Assembly (NCBI GenBank): GCA_030762935.1
Contig: CM060899.1
Span: 19,424,501-19,488,500, forward strand
Direction: 5' to 3'
DNA from: Hymenopus coronatus
Lineage: Eukaryota > Arthropoda > Insecta > Mantodea > Hymenopodidae
DNA length: 64,000 nt
Numbering within the stretch: the first letter of the stretch is position 1; each line of letters begins with the position of its first letter. Below the pieces are notes generated by a model that worked only from the letters and a program-made list of their open reading frames with translations, was not told the origin of the DNA and did not search any database. Below are positions 33,680 through 44,679 of this stretch, piece after piece. Both the position numbers and the translations under genes were made by a program.

Positions 33680-34576
33680 CTTTCTCTATACGCACTATGT
33701 ATATAGTGTATAGAGGAAGTATTGTATTCCACCCAGAAATTCGATACCGAGATTTCACCGGAAATACATGTTTTAGGACCCCCTGAATTCAAAAAAACAT
33801 TTTCAGAAAAGGGCCATGTGTGTGTGTCTGTCTATCTGTGTGTTTGTATCTGTGGACAGCATAGCTCAAAAACGAAAAAACCGTTAAGTACTAAACTTGG
33901 TATTTAGATTTGGTATCTTCCAAGGAAGCGACAAAAAGATTTTCAAGAAAATCCCCCCATCCCCAACTACCCTTTACATGAAACATTTTCGAACATTTTG
34001 GTTTTCTAAAAAATAGCTCTAACGATTTTCATTAAAATCCCGTATATTAAAGATGTTTACATATCAAATAAAATGTATATCATGAATTTTCTGGGAATAG
34101 CCTCTGAAGAGCTCTTTATTCTGGATGAACTTTGGTAAATTTTGCTTAACTGCTAAACGGTAAGAGATAGACAAAATTACTACACAGAAAATGTTGATCT
34201 TATCAAAACACACAATTTATGTCCTTTATATTTTTGTTGTGGAGGTAACCGTTTCCGAGATATTCCTTGTTTTTGGTTTCAGTTGTAAGGACTTAAACTT
34301 TTCTCAGACAGGAAGTGTCCGTTTTTCTTTCGTTCTACTCCTGGCCAAGCAAGGAAGCGATTTGCAATGACAATCGAATAACGACAGTTTTTAAAACAAT
34401 TGACTATCGGTTTAGCCTAGTATATTCCCTTATTTCTTTCTACATGTAAGGAACTAAGTAGTAAGAACATTCTGCTAATGATCATCTCGATTAGCAAGAT
34501 GCAGAAAGAAGAATAATCTTATGTAACAAGTTTGTAGAAGAGCTAGAGAAAGTCTTGTGAGTGTAACACATCAGAC
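33680..34576 (-). mobile_element. PTR element, variant subfamily, minus orientation
   Basis: The tail has CGCACTATGTATATAGTG. The head differs from the main family: GAGCTAGAGAAAGTCTTGTG then AGTGTAACACATCAGA. The same variant head appears at 53621 and 54429. The body carries the GTTTTTCTTTCGTTCTACTC segment shared with those copies. Confidence 0.8.
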
Positions 34577-34579
34577 TTT

Positions 34580-35318
34580 TTACTTCATGCTAATTTAGAA
34601 AAATTAGCAAAAATAGTCTTATTTCTTAGTTCCTTGTAAGTAGAAGTGAAAAAAGGAAGTACCATAGGTTAAAGTGATAGTCAAAGCTGGTTGCTATGTG
34701 ACTGAAGTTCCTTTGTTTGGACAGGAGCTGATAAATTCCTGTATTAGAGAAGTGTAAGGTTTTTTAAAACTGAAACAAATAACAAGGAATATCTCAAAAA
34801 CGATCAATTCCACAAAAAAATATACATATGACAAATTGTGTGTTTTAAGGAAATCTACATTTATTGTGAAGTAAGTTTTTTTCTATCTCTTACGGTTACC
34901 ATTTTTTTTTTTTTGCAAACTTTAGCAAAATTCAGCCAGAATAAAAGAGGTCCTCAAAGCAATTCCTATAAAATTCAAGATACACATTTTATTTGTCATG
35001 TAAATTCTTAAAATAAGAGATATTAATCAACATTAGCTATTTTTTGAGAAAAATTAAAATTTTCGATAAAGGGTAGCTGGAGGTAGGAGGATTCTCTTTA
35101 AAATCTTCGTGTCGCATTTTTTGAAGATACTGAACGTTAATATCAAGCTTGGTACTTCACTGAGGTTTCGTTTTTGAGCTATGCTGCCCATAGACACACA
35201 CAAACATGTATATTTTTCTAAAAATTCTTTTCTCTGGATTCAAGGGGTTCCAAAACATGTATTTCCTGTGAAATTTCGATATATAAATGTTGGTTGGAAT
35301 ACAGTACCTTCTTATGTT
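34580..35318 (+). mobile_element. PTR element, plus orientation, both ends lost
   Basis: Family sequence from TTTACTTCATGCTAATTTAG to GGAATACAGTACCTTCTT, where the 975-bp inverted-repeat element starts. Head and tail are missing. Confidence 0.75.
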
Positions 35319-35319
35319 T

Positions 35320-36294
35320 CACAAAAGTAAATACCACTTTCTGTTTCAGTGTGCGATGGGTCACCTAATTCTCAGGCATACCTACATATGTAGGTGGCAT
35401 GAGAAATAAATTTGCCACATTATGCTTCCCTTCCCTTTGTTTTTTTTGTTTTTTTGTCTACATCATTCTAATTTTTTTTTAGGTTCATTTTTTTATTGCA
35501 GATTTATATATCGCAAACTATTACATTATTAATAATACTATAAACATTATACTGTACAACTAATAGTATAGAAAGAATATAATTATACACTGCCTCACAC
35601 ACTGTGACAGCCTTAGCAATACCAGAACGCTTTTAACTGTCGATATAATGATAAAACAAGAGACATTTTGACAATTCAATTTCAATATCACTTCACTACC
35701 TTGACCTTGCACATGTAATGGGACTCGTGAAGCAGTTTGTCGTTCCTTACGCTCCACTCACTGAAATATCGAACTCAGGATGCTCAGCACTCACAACAAT
35801 CTAAATCACTCTGAGAACACGCTGAGTAGACACTACTTTAATTGGCATGAACAACGACTTACTAGCTCATTGATTGTTGCGAGCACACTGGCCCATATGC
35901 AGTTGCAGGAGTTTCGACGAGTTCGCAGGAGGCGAGGGCAGAAACTTCCAGAATTATCTCGTTGCATCTCGAAGGCCGCACTACTCATCTCTCCTTCCTC
36001 ACGATTAGTTGCGTTACAATAATTCATCATCTCTCATGAATATTTCAGCAATCATTGTAAACTAACGGGAAAATATTGCAAATTCAACTCCAATACACTT
36101 GTAGAAAAGGTGTTATTACTGTATTTCGATTAAGTAGTGGATGTAAAGAAAAACCCTCCTAGTGTTGGGTGCTTTGCTTACAATGGTAAGTTTAATCAGC
36201 AGCATAGGGAAGGGAGGTATGTGGCAAATTTTATTCTCATACCATCTGAGCGCTAGGTGACCCATCAAATGGAAATTGGGTATTTACTTTTGTG
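35320..36294. mobile_element. DNA-transposon-like element, 975 bp, with inverted ends of about 120 bp
   Basis: The left arm reads CACAAAAGTAAATACC, GATGGGTCACCTAATTCTCA, ATTTGCCACAT and CTTCCCTTCCCT. The right arm is its inverse: AGGGAAGGGAGGTATGTGGC, AAATTTTATTCTCATACC, AGGTGACCCATC and GGGTATTTACTTTTGTG. The interior has no transposase I recognise. The target duplication is not clear. The superfamily is undecided. Confidence 0.75.
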
Positions 36295-36327
36295 GAAGAT
36301 AGTACCTAGAAGGTACTGAAAAACTAA

Positions 36328-36423
36328 AAATGTTCTTTTTGGAGTCAGGAGACCTCAAAACATATATTTTGTTTGGAATACAGTACCTTCTCCAGCTACT
36401 ATATATACGTGCTAGAGAAAGTA
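36328..36423 (+). mobile_element. PTR tail fragment, variant subfamily, plus orientation
   Basis: Runs from AAAATGTTCTTTTTGGAGTC to CTACTATATATACGTGCTAG then AGAAAGTA. The upstream body is absent. Confidence 0.7.
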
Positions 36424-36604
36424 AAAACACCACGATTGACTCATTTAGTGCCATGACGACTAGGAGAATGATACATTCATTTTGTAGAACGGAATTTCTA
36501 CCTAGTTTATAGGATATAAATAATAATTTAAAAGAAAATAAGCTCTTAAATGGAAGCGTAAGTAATAATCATAACTCCATGGCACGAGCTCACAAGGAAC
36601 CTTG

Positions 36605-36885
36605 ACCTACCGCCCCATCTCGCCCCATGACAGGCGTCATGGATGGTGTGCAGTATTGGAGGGTTAGACATGGTCAGTGCATCAACCCCCAGTCCCATGA
36701 CCTGGAGCCGCTACTTCTCCATCAAGTAGGTCCTCAATTGGCCCCCAAGGAACCTCATGAGGCTGAGTGCATCCTGATCCAGGTCTTCCAGCGGGGGAAA
36801 AATCCCTACGCCTGTACTGGAAATCGAACTCAGATCTCCCTCTTGGCAAGCAGCAATCTGCCACCGCGCTAAGGAAACGATCAGA
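36605..36885 (-). mobile_element. tRNA-derived SINE (second family), minus strand
   Basis: On the minus strand the head reads TTAGCGCGGTGGCAGATTGC (box A region) and GAGTTCGATTTCC (box B). The body shares CCCCGCTGGAAGACCTGGAT-type, CAATTGAGGACCTACTTGAT and GAGAAGTAGCGGCTCC-type segments with 38150-38425. The frames across it are repeat sequence. Confidence 0.75.
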
Positions 36886-37516
36886 AGCGTTAGTACTTTA
36901 TGGAAATTTTTGACGAAAATACAGTTCAAATGTGTAAAAAATACAAACGGAAGGAATTCTTGACGGGCAGTCTCGATGTTGTTTCGAAACGATATACATT
37001 TCACAAACTGCTAATTTTTAATTAATTTATAAGACTTGTATAGCGACTGCGAGGAGCATTTTGAAATAACTGATATTGAAGGGGAAAATGTATACGAAGC
37101 AGCACACAACCAGAATTCCACCACTGAACCTTGGCCTATAGAAGGAATGTCCGTCGTGTCCCAACAGCCGAACGCTGCATAAGGATAACATGGACAGCTA
37201 TTTTCTGTCTCTTTCTACAAAATGGGTAACAACGTGCAGACATATAGTTATACCAAGGCCTCTCAAACGCCCTAAATTCACACGCATGCAAACCGAGGTG
37301 CAGAGCTGGGTGCGAGCATATAATTCCGGAAGTTCTACTCTGCGTCACTATGGGCTTATTGTGTGTCAAATCCCAGGAGGATGAAATGTCGTATTATCGA
37401 TGGGTGGCCTAAAGTGAACCGCGGGAAATAGACACCGTGATGGTTCCTTAACATAGTTCAAGCAATTCTTCATCTCAAACCCCCTGTCCTGCAGACGATT
37501 GCAATGCCAAAAATAT
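36886..37516. other. Unassigned sequence
   Basis: Nothing recognisable. The overlapping open frames at 37136-37384 on both strands have no known domain. Confidence 0.35.
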
Positions 37517-37825
37517 CTGATGTATTCCATTCACATGACTTTCTCTATATCTCTGTAACAAATTATTGTTAATAAGCTTATCTTTTATTTATTTCATGCT
37601 AATCGAGAAAAATTACCAGAAATAGTCTTATTTCTTGCTTTATTGTAAGTAGAAGCGAAATAAGGGAGTACCATAGGTTAAAGTGAAAGCCAAAAGCTGG
37701 TTGCTATGTGACTGATGTTCCTCTGCTTGTATGGACAGGAGTTGACAAATTCCTGTATGAGGAAAGTATGTTTTTCAAAGCTGAAACCAAGAAAAAGGAA
37801 TATCTCAAAAACGATCAACTCCACC
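37517..37825 (+). mobile_element. PTR head fragment, plus orientation
   Basis: Runs from CTGATGTATTCCATTCACAT to AAAACGATCAACTCCAC and stops at the same internal point as the fragment at 10836-11131. Confidence 0.75.
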
Positions 37826-38149
37826 CCTCCCCCATTGGGAGAGGTCTATCAACATTTCACCACCATAATTAAATAAAAAAAAAACACCAGCGGAGCAGAG
37901 GAAAAGATGCTGCTCCTGAAATGCAACCGCTCGAGGAGCCTACCAGTACTACTTCCTTAACACCAACACTCGAAAACTCCAAAATTAAAACCTCAACCTT
38001 CACCTCATTCCTGTGGTTAAACCCCTACCCGGGTAGGTACACAGCAACAACACCTAAGCTCACCTCGCGCCTACCAGACTACCAGACACGCACGTTTTAC
38101 CCTTGTCTCACCTCACGAGCTTTACACTCGTGTACTTCTAAGAATAGGT
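37826..38149. other. Unassigned sequence
   Basis: No recognised repeat. A 79-codon proline- and threonine-rich frame at 37921-38160 shows no family. Confidence 0.35.
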
Positions 38150-38425
38150 TCTCTCCTTAGCGCGGAGGTAGCGTTGCTGCTTGCCAAGCGGGAGACCTGG
38201 GTTAGATATCCAGTACCGGCGTGAGGATTTTTCCCCCGCTGGGAGACCTGGACCGGGGTGCACTCAGCCACGTGAGGTCCCTGGGGGGCCAATTGAGGAG
38301 CTACTTGATGGAGAAGTATCGGGTATAGGTCGTGAGGACCGCATTAACTGGCCGGGGGGATCGAAGCGAGATGGAGGACGCAGCGGCCGGGCGGTAGGCC
38401 AAGGCTCTTAGTGAGCTGTACCACG
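38150..38425 (+). mobile_element. tRNA-derived SINE (second family), plus strand
   Basis: The head has CCTTAGCGCGGAGGTAGCGT (box A region) and a degraded box B (GGGTTAGATATCC). The body continues GGCGTGAGGATTTTTCCCCC, GGCCAATTGAGGAGCTACTT and GATGGAGAAGTATCGG. It is the inverse-oriented partner of 36605-36885. Confidence 0.75.
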
Positions 38426-38564
38426 GAGTCACTTCTAATATGCACCTGAAAATGGATCATCCCGTTGGACAGATATAACATTGAAGTTACCATGCATCAG
38501 AAAATCTGCTTTAACGATATTATTCTCAATTAAGCTATGCAATTTATTGAGGTGGGTGGCCCTA

Positions 38565-38660
38565 TAGCTCAGTCGGTAATGCAGGGGTTCCGAGTTTTCT
38601 TCCCAGTAGGTGGCAGGAATTTTTCTTTATCCCTAGATTATCTCCAGAGTCTGGAAACAC
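38565..38660 (+). mobile_element. tRNA-like SINE head, plus strand
   Basis: CCCTATAGCTCAGTCGGTAA resembles a tRNA 5' arm with box A. Box B is weak (GGGGTTCCGAGTT). It is followed directly by a GT microsatellite. It may be a short decayed SINE. Confidence 0.4.
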
Positions 38661-38662
38661 AA

Positions 38663-38663
<1 letters not shown>

Positions 38664-38707
<44 letters not shown>
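38664..38707 (+). repeat. GT dinucleotide microsatellite
   Basis: About 22 GT units, not in a PTR, just after the tRNA-like sequence. Confidence 0.95.
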
Positions 38708-38708
<1 letters not shown>

Positions 38709-39058
38709 TCTCTATAAATGTATCTACATATAACCCAAACAATTAATATCCAATGTTAACTGTAATCAAATTAACACAATTAAGGGTTTCTTGATCAGGG
38801 AATTTCTACTTCGCGAATTCGCCACTACACACACATGGTGATGAGAGAGAAGGCACTGGATTTGTGGATGTGAAAAAAGTTGCAAATTTGGCTCAGGAAC
38901 CTTTTCTTACAAGGTAAGGGATTATTTTACAAGCAAATAAACATACGGAATCAACGGTTTTACTTCCCTTCTGCAGGAAGTCATGCTATTTCAACTGCTG
39001 ATATGGCTATTGGAGTTAACGGTGGGATAGAAATGGAACAATTTAAAAAAAAAAAATT
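38708..39058. other. Unassigned sequence
   Basis: I see nothing recognisable before the next PTR head, which starts in an A-run. Confidence 0.35.
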
Positions 39059-39878
39059 TGATGTGTACCATTCACATGACTTTCTCCACAGCTGCAACAA
39101 ATTATTCTTCAAAGCTTATACTTCTATTTACTTCATGCTAATCAGTAAAAAATAGCAGAAATAGCCATATTACTTGCTTCCTTGTAAGTAGAAGTGAAAT
39201 AAGGGACTAACATAGGTTAAAGTGATAATCAAAAGCTGGTTGCTATGTCACTGAAGTTCCTTTGTTTGTATGGACCGCAGTTGAAAAATTCCTGTATGAG
39301 AAAAAGTATAAGATTTTCATAGCAGAAACCAAAAAATAAGGAATGCCTAAAAAATGACGAACTCCACGAAAAAATGTATGTGACATAAACTGTGTGTTTT
39401 AACGTGTTCTACATTTTTTGTGAAGTAAGTTTTTGTCCATCTCTTACGGTTTAGCAGTTATTCAAAATTCAGTAAAATTCACCCAGAATAAACTACTCTT
39501 CAGAGGCTATTCCCAAAAAATTCAAGATATACATTTTATTTGTCAGGTAAATATCTTTAATATACGAAATTTTAATCAAAATCGTTAGAGCCATTTCTGA
39601 GAAAATTGAAATTTTCGAAAAAAGTTCCATGTAAAGGGTAGTTTTGGGTGGGGGGATTTTTTTCAAAATCTTTGTGTCGCATCCCTGGAAGATACTAAAC
39701 TTAAATACCGACTTTTCGTTTTTGAGTTATCGTGTTCACAGACACACGGACACGCTGACACAAGGACACACGGACCTTTTTCGTGAAAATGCTTTTTTTA
39801 GATAAAGGGGACCCTAAAACATATATTTCCGGCGAACCTTCTCTATACACTATGTACACAGTACGTGTAGAGAAAGTA
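39059..39878 (+). mobile_element. PTR element, complete copy, plus orientation
   Basis: Head GATGTGTACCATTCACATGA (the GTACC variant), tail TATGTACACAGTACGTG then TAGAGAAAGTA. A short deletion removes the sequence just before the tail. A diverged second copy follows within 3 bp. Confidence 0.85.
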
Positions 39879-39880
39879 AT

Positions 39881-40640
39881 AATGCCTTCCAATCCCGTAA
39901 CTTTCTCTGCCTTTTATGCAACAAAATGTTCTTATAAAACATTCTTCTGCTAATCGAGATAAAACTTAATACTTACTTCCATGTAGGTAGAAAAAAATAA
40001 AAGAATACCACTAAGCTCTTTTAAAAGCTCGGCTTTATTGACCAAACCGAAGTTTGGTTATCTTTGCTTGGCCAGAAATTAAAAAATAACGAATGACAAC
40101 TTTCCATCTGAGAAAAGTAGAAGTGTTGAATAGCAAGAAATACCTCGGAAATTGATAACTCCACAAAAAATGTATCTATTAAATCTATGAGTGCCTTAAG
40201 GAAACATACATTTCTTTGCAAAGTAAGATTTTGTTAATAAACTTACGGTTTACCAGTTATGCAAAATTCAGTAGGAATAAAGAGACTGTTCGCAGAAAAT
40301 TCAATATATATTTTCATTTGTCTTATAATCTTAAACATGTATTTTAATCAAAATCGTTAGTCATTTTTTAGAAAATAGTATATTTTGAAAAATCCTCCAT
40401 TTATAGGGTAGTTTGAAGCGGGAAGTTCTCCTGAAAGCTTTTGTGTCGCATTCTTGGAGAATACTGAACTTAAATATCAATTTTGGTATTTAACCCACAA
40501 TTCGTTTCTGAGTTATGTTGTTGGCAGACAGAGACACACGGACGTTTTTGTATTTTTTTTTTTTGGATTGAAGGGTGAATTTCCATAGAAATCTTGATGG
40601 GTCTAGCTGTTATGTACAGTGTATGTAGTAGAGAAAGTAA
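39881..40640 (+). mobile_element. PTR element, diverged, plus orientation
   Basis: The head is degraded (CTTCCAATCCCGTAACTTTC) and the tail reads GTTATGTACAGTGTATG then TAGAGAAAGTAA. It is much more diverged than the copy it abuts, so the tandem arrangement mixes ages. Confidence 0.7.
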
Positions 40641-41981
40641 CTAGCAGAGCTAGGAAGTTCGCTGTCCCTCCTACAGTTCGCGACAGACCGTCTCGCCGCA
40701 TCAAAACAAAGCATTAATAAGAACACGGGGGAGTAAACAGTATATAGAGAACAAAAGTGACTTGTGAGACACTCATATAAGCACATCTATTTAGATAATT
40801 ATGTACAACATACAAATTATTACTCATATAACGGTGACTCTGATTTTTATATACGTACTTTATGAAAACACCAAAGCAATTATAACATTGATTGAAATAT
40901 ATATTGATCGGATGTTAAATAATATCCAAATAATGAAATTAATTTCTTAAATATCTTTAGATTCTTACTAGGTAAAGCAGGAAAGCAGGAATTACACTAA
41001 ATTTTTACGCGTCTGCAGCTGTATTACTGAAAGCTATATGCACTTCTGAAGCCTTTCAAATGAAAACCTCATTCGACGTGCCGACAAACAAAATTTATAA
41101 TTTGAAAAAGTTTATTCCACTTCGCATGATGTGATTGGGGTATATTTGAAATATTTTATCAGTTCCGTATCAGTATCATGTAGCAAATAGCATTTGTTGG
41201 GATTTAAAAGTGCAGTTTGTATGCGATACATCACACTAAACCCTGCATTCTTTTCAATTACACTTCTCATTTTTATCTTTATTTGAGGTAGGATGCTCGT
41301 AGATTAGTAGATCCATCTTCACAGTTCTTCTACATGCCGCACAGATTCAGTTCGGCTCCATAGCTCTGGACTGTAATTGTGTGATAGTTGTGGGTAACTT
41401 TCTGAACAAATTTTCAATCAATAATATGTTTCTGTGAAGCTGTTCGGTTACTAGACTGTTTTGCAGTAATGGGTTGCACTCTACGTTGACCTTTGCTCGT
41501 GCAAGTAACTCCGCATGGTATTGCCAACCCTGGCTCTTACTCTGCATAAGGAAATCGGTGCGAAATTCTAGTTCTGGTAATAAGCTTTCCTAAGAATGGT
41601 TTTTGTACCTAATCATAAATGATAGGATAGAAAGTAGTGTGAATGTAACACAAAATATTTTTCTATGACCGAGCGTAATTCAGTAGTTTGCGAGGAACGC
41701 GCAAAGAAAGTAATTTTGTTTCAACTTTACGCTCGCCAAAATAATGCACGATATTTAGTATATATATATACATTACTGATCAACAGACAAACAATTAAAA
41801 TTAGTCGTGCACGATATAATTTAATGTTCAATAAACTTTTTTGGGATTTAGCAGACAGTAAATCTGATTCTACATCTTTCGCTGCTCTAAGGATACCATA
41901 ATTCTCAAATTCTGCCATTTTCTCAAAATATATCTCAGAACATTGGTTTATCACGGCCTGCTATAACCGTACCATTATCGC
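40641..41981. other. Unassigned sequence
   Basis: No gene or repeat recognised in about 1.3 kb. Open frames at 41347-41547 (minus) and 41665-41954 (both strands) have no recognisable domain. Confidence 0.35.
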
Positions 41982-41993
41982 ATCCAGCAACCA

Positions 41994-42228
41994 GGCCGCG
42001 CCGTGGCGGAGTGGTTAGATCACTCACCTCTCACCTAGGGTTCGATCTCAAGCGACCGCATGTAAGATTTGTGGTGGACAAAGCGGCGCAGGGTGGGTTT
42101 TCTTCGGGTTCTCCGGTTTCCCCACCATCGCATTCCACCGGTGCTCCAACTTCATTCCATGTATCACCAGTGGCATTGCCTGCGGTGCCACAAGTATTAA
42201 AAAGGGACGTTAAACGCTAACAAAAAAA
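41994..42228 (+). mobile_element. tRNA-derived SINE (Ser/Leu-like head), plus strand
   Basis: The head GCCGTGGCGGAGTGGTTAGA gives box A and GGTTCGATCTC gives box B. The body matches the 7551-7771 copy. It ends TTAAACGCTAACAAAAAAA. The flanking ATCCAGCAACCA (41982-41993) and ATCCAGTAACCA (42229-42240) are a 12-bp target duplication with one mismatch. Confidence 0.85.
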
Positions 42229-42299
42229 ATCCAGTAACCACCAAGCGAAACTATACCCTCTGAATGCATCTTATCCTAACGCTGTGAAATATTTAACGA

Positions 42300-43085
42300 A
42301 CTATAATCCTTGGTTAATGGCTCAAACCTAACCTCAAATTTATTTCATCTTTCGCTGCTTTTTTTTAATATCAGAAAATTCTTGCACAAAAAATATTGTA
42401 TGGTATGCGAACGTAAGGTTTCTTTTTGATTCTCGCGTGGTTGTGAAAAATTCCGCTCGAATCAAAAACCATAGCTTTACGCTCTTACATAAAAAAAAAT
42501 GAAAAATGAAGCGCCGAAATGTGTGTACGCGCATCTCTTTCGAACAACTGCACCAAATTTAACAATTTTTTTTTTCTGTTCGTTATTGTCACTACAAGGT
42601 TTGTTTAAAGAAAATGTTTAAAAATCGTAGGGAAACTTTTTAGTCTTATAATATGAATCAGCATACAGTGCCAAGGAAACGCAATCGGCTAATGGCCGCC
42701 AGATGGCAGTGGTGCCAAGTTATTTGTTGCTAAATGACGGTAGTAGTGCTCCCCATTTAATGTTAAGGTGACTCACCAGTTTATCGAGAGGACGCAACGC
42801 AACAGTGAAATTCAAATACATTTTTATGTATTAACTGTCCTTTCCTTCCTCCTATCATTTAAAATAAAGAATTTTTCCTGGCGATGAACACCTAGAGCAC
42901 GTACTTATTTATTTGCCGCTAGATGGCCATAGTACTGCTCTATTTTTCTTCCCCATTCAATTCTAAGGGAATGCGCCCGGTTATGGAGTTAATGACGTAA
43001 GATAACAGTGAAAATCAAATGTAATATTTATGTATTAACTGTCGTTGCTTTGATCACATCGTTTAAATAAAGAAATAAAAACGTA
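42300..43085. repeat. Dispersed 0.8-kb repeat, uninterrupted copy
   Basis: Shared with 44680-46275: CCTCAAATTTATTTCATCTT, TCAAAAACCATAGCTTTACG, GAAGCGCCGAAA, TATTTGTTGCTAAATGACGG and a right end of AAATAAAGAAATAAAAACGT. It contains an internal partial duplication of about 190 bp (a TAGATGGC ... CCCCATT ... TTATGTATTAACTGTC block, twice). I see no coding domain. The family is unknown. Confidence 0.75.
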
Positions 43086-43540
43086 CTTGTTTTACATATA
43101 AAGTATACTATTGTTGTCGTAATTATTTAAAATGAACAAGATATGAACTATGCACATAACCAATAAGCCTTCTTGGAATCTGAAAATGGCGGACAATAAC
43201 GAAACCCGGGTAGTAAACAGTTTTAGGTTACCTATTGCAGATGTGGGTTAATTGAGGTTATGTGGTACATGAGCTAGCTAAAGGGGATTTCATTAGAGCA
43301 TGAAGACACCCCCATCACCGTCGCACTGTAATTGAGGTGCTCTTGATAAATTTGATCAAGTAATATTTAATATTACTTGGTCAAAGTAATTGAAGTTTAA
43401 TACACAAAACTATCCTCAAATAAAAGCTTATCAATTGCCCAACCAGATCTACTTGCTCTTTAGTTATGCCGCTGTTAGCCTTAAAATGGCTATTTTGACA
43501 AAGAAGAAAATAAAGAAAGAGATGGAAAACAGTAGAAGAA
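43086..43540. other. Unassigned sequence
   Basis: I see no recognised gene. An inverted AAGTAATATTTAATATTACT palindrome lies at 43358-43377. Confidence 0.35.
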
Positions 43541-43649
43541 AAGAAAGAGATTCGGAAGAAGCATGAATGTTTCTTTGTGACTTTCTTCTTAATGCAATTC
43601 ATGACTTATTTCAGCGTTTACCCGCCACACTATGAAAGCGCTGCCATCT
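43541..43649. repeat. Dispersed repeat, about 110 bp, copy 2
   Basis: Matches 16664-16775 (AAGAAAGAGATTCGGAAGAA, TTTACCCGCCACA, GAAGCGCTGCCAT). It ends a few bases before a PTR tail. Confidence 0.65.
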
Positions 43650-43655
43650 CAGTTT

Positions 43656-44502
43656 TTACTTTTTCTAAATGTACTATGTACATAGTGTATGGAGAAGGTA
43701 TTTCATTTAACCCAAAAATTCGATACCGAGATTTCACCGGAAATACATGTTTTGAGACTGTCTGAATCCAAAAAAGAGCATTTTTAGAAAAATGTTCGTG
43801 TGTGTGACTGTCTGTCTGTGTATGTGTGTGTTTCTGTGGGCAGCATAGCTAAAACGAAGAGACCGTTAAGTACCAAACTTGGTATTTAAGTTTGTTATCT
43901 TCCAAGGATGTGACACGAAGATTTTCAAGAAAATCCCCCTACCCCAACTACCCTTTACATGGATCATTTTTAGAACATTTTAATTTTCTCAAAAATGGCT
44001 TTAACGATTTAGATTAAGATATCTTATATTTAAGATATTCATCTGACAAATAAAAAGTATATCTTCAATTTTCTGGGAATAGCCTCTGAAGACGTTTATT
44101 CTGGATGAATTTTGCAGAATTTTGCATAACTGGTAAACCGTAAGAGCTAGACTAAAACTTGCCAGACAAAAAATGTAGAGCTGGTTAAAATACACAATTT
44201 ATGATACATACATTTTTTTCGTGGAGTTGACCGTTTTTGAGATATTCCTTGTTATTAGTTTCAGATTTAGAAGACATACTTTTCTCCTACAGGAATTTGT
44301 CAACTCCTGTCCATATAAATAAAGGAACTTCAGTCACATAGCAACCAGCTCTTGGCTATCATTTTAACATATGGTACGCTCTTATTTCCCTTCTACTTAC
44401 TATTTCTGCTATTTTTTTTCTCAAGTATTAAATAAATAGAATAATAAGCCTTTTAACAATTTGTTGAGATGTAGAGAAAGTCGTGTGAATGGAACATCAG
44501 AT
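43656..44502 (-). mobile_element. PTR element, complete copy, minus orientation
   Basis: Tail TTACTTTTTCTAAATGTACT then ATGTACATAGTG; head GTGAATGGAACATCAGAT. Family-typical throughout. Confidence 0.85.
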
Positions 44503-44508
44503 TTTTTT

Positions 44509-44614
44509 GGAACCCTAAAACGTCTATTTCCGGTGAAATCTCTGTATTCAATTTTTGGGTGCAATACAATACCTTCTCTATACAGTGTCTATAGTACGTG
44601 AAGAGAAAGTAAAA
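44509..44614 (+). mobile_element. PTR tail fragment, plus orientation
   Basis: Runs from GGAACCCTAAAACGTCTATT to a tail GTACGTGAAGAGAAAGTA. With the preceding minus copy it forms a head-to-body inverted junction. Confidence 0.75.
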
Positions 44615-44632
44615 CTGGACTTTCTGAGGATC

Positions 44633-44660
44633 GGTCTGCTTGCGCATGTGCAAGCAGACC
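44633..44660. repeat. 28-bp near-perfect palindrome
   Basis: GGTCTGCTTGC and GCAAGCAGACC flank a six-base centre, GCATGT, with one mispair. It is unlike the surrounding AT-rich sequence. Its role is unknown. Confidence 0.8.
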
Positions 44661-44679
44661 AATAGCAGAGTCAAATCTA

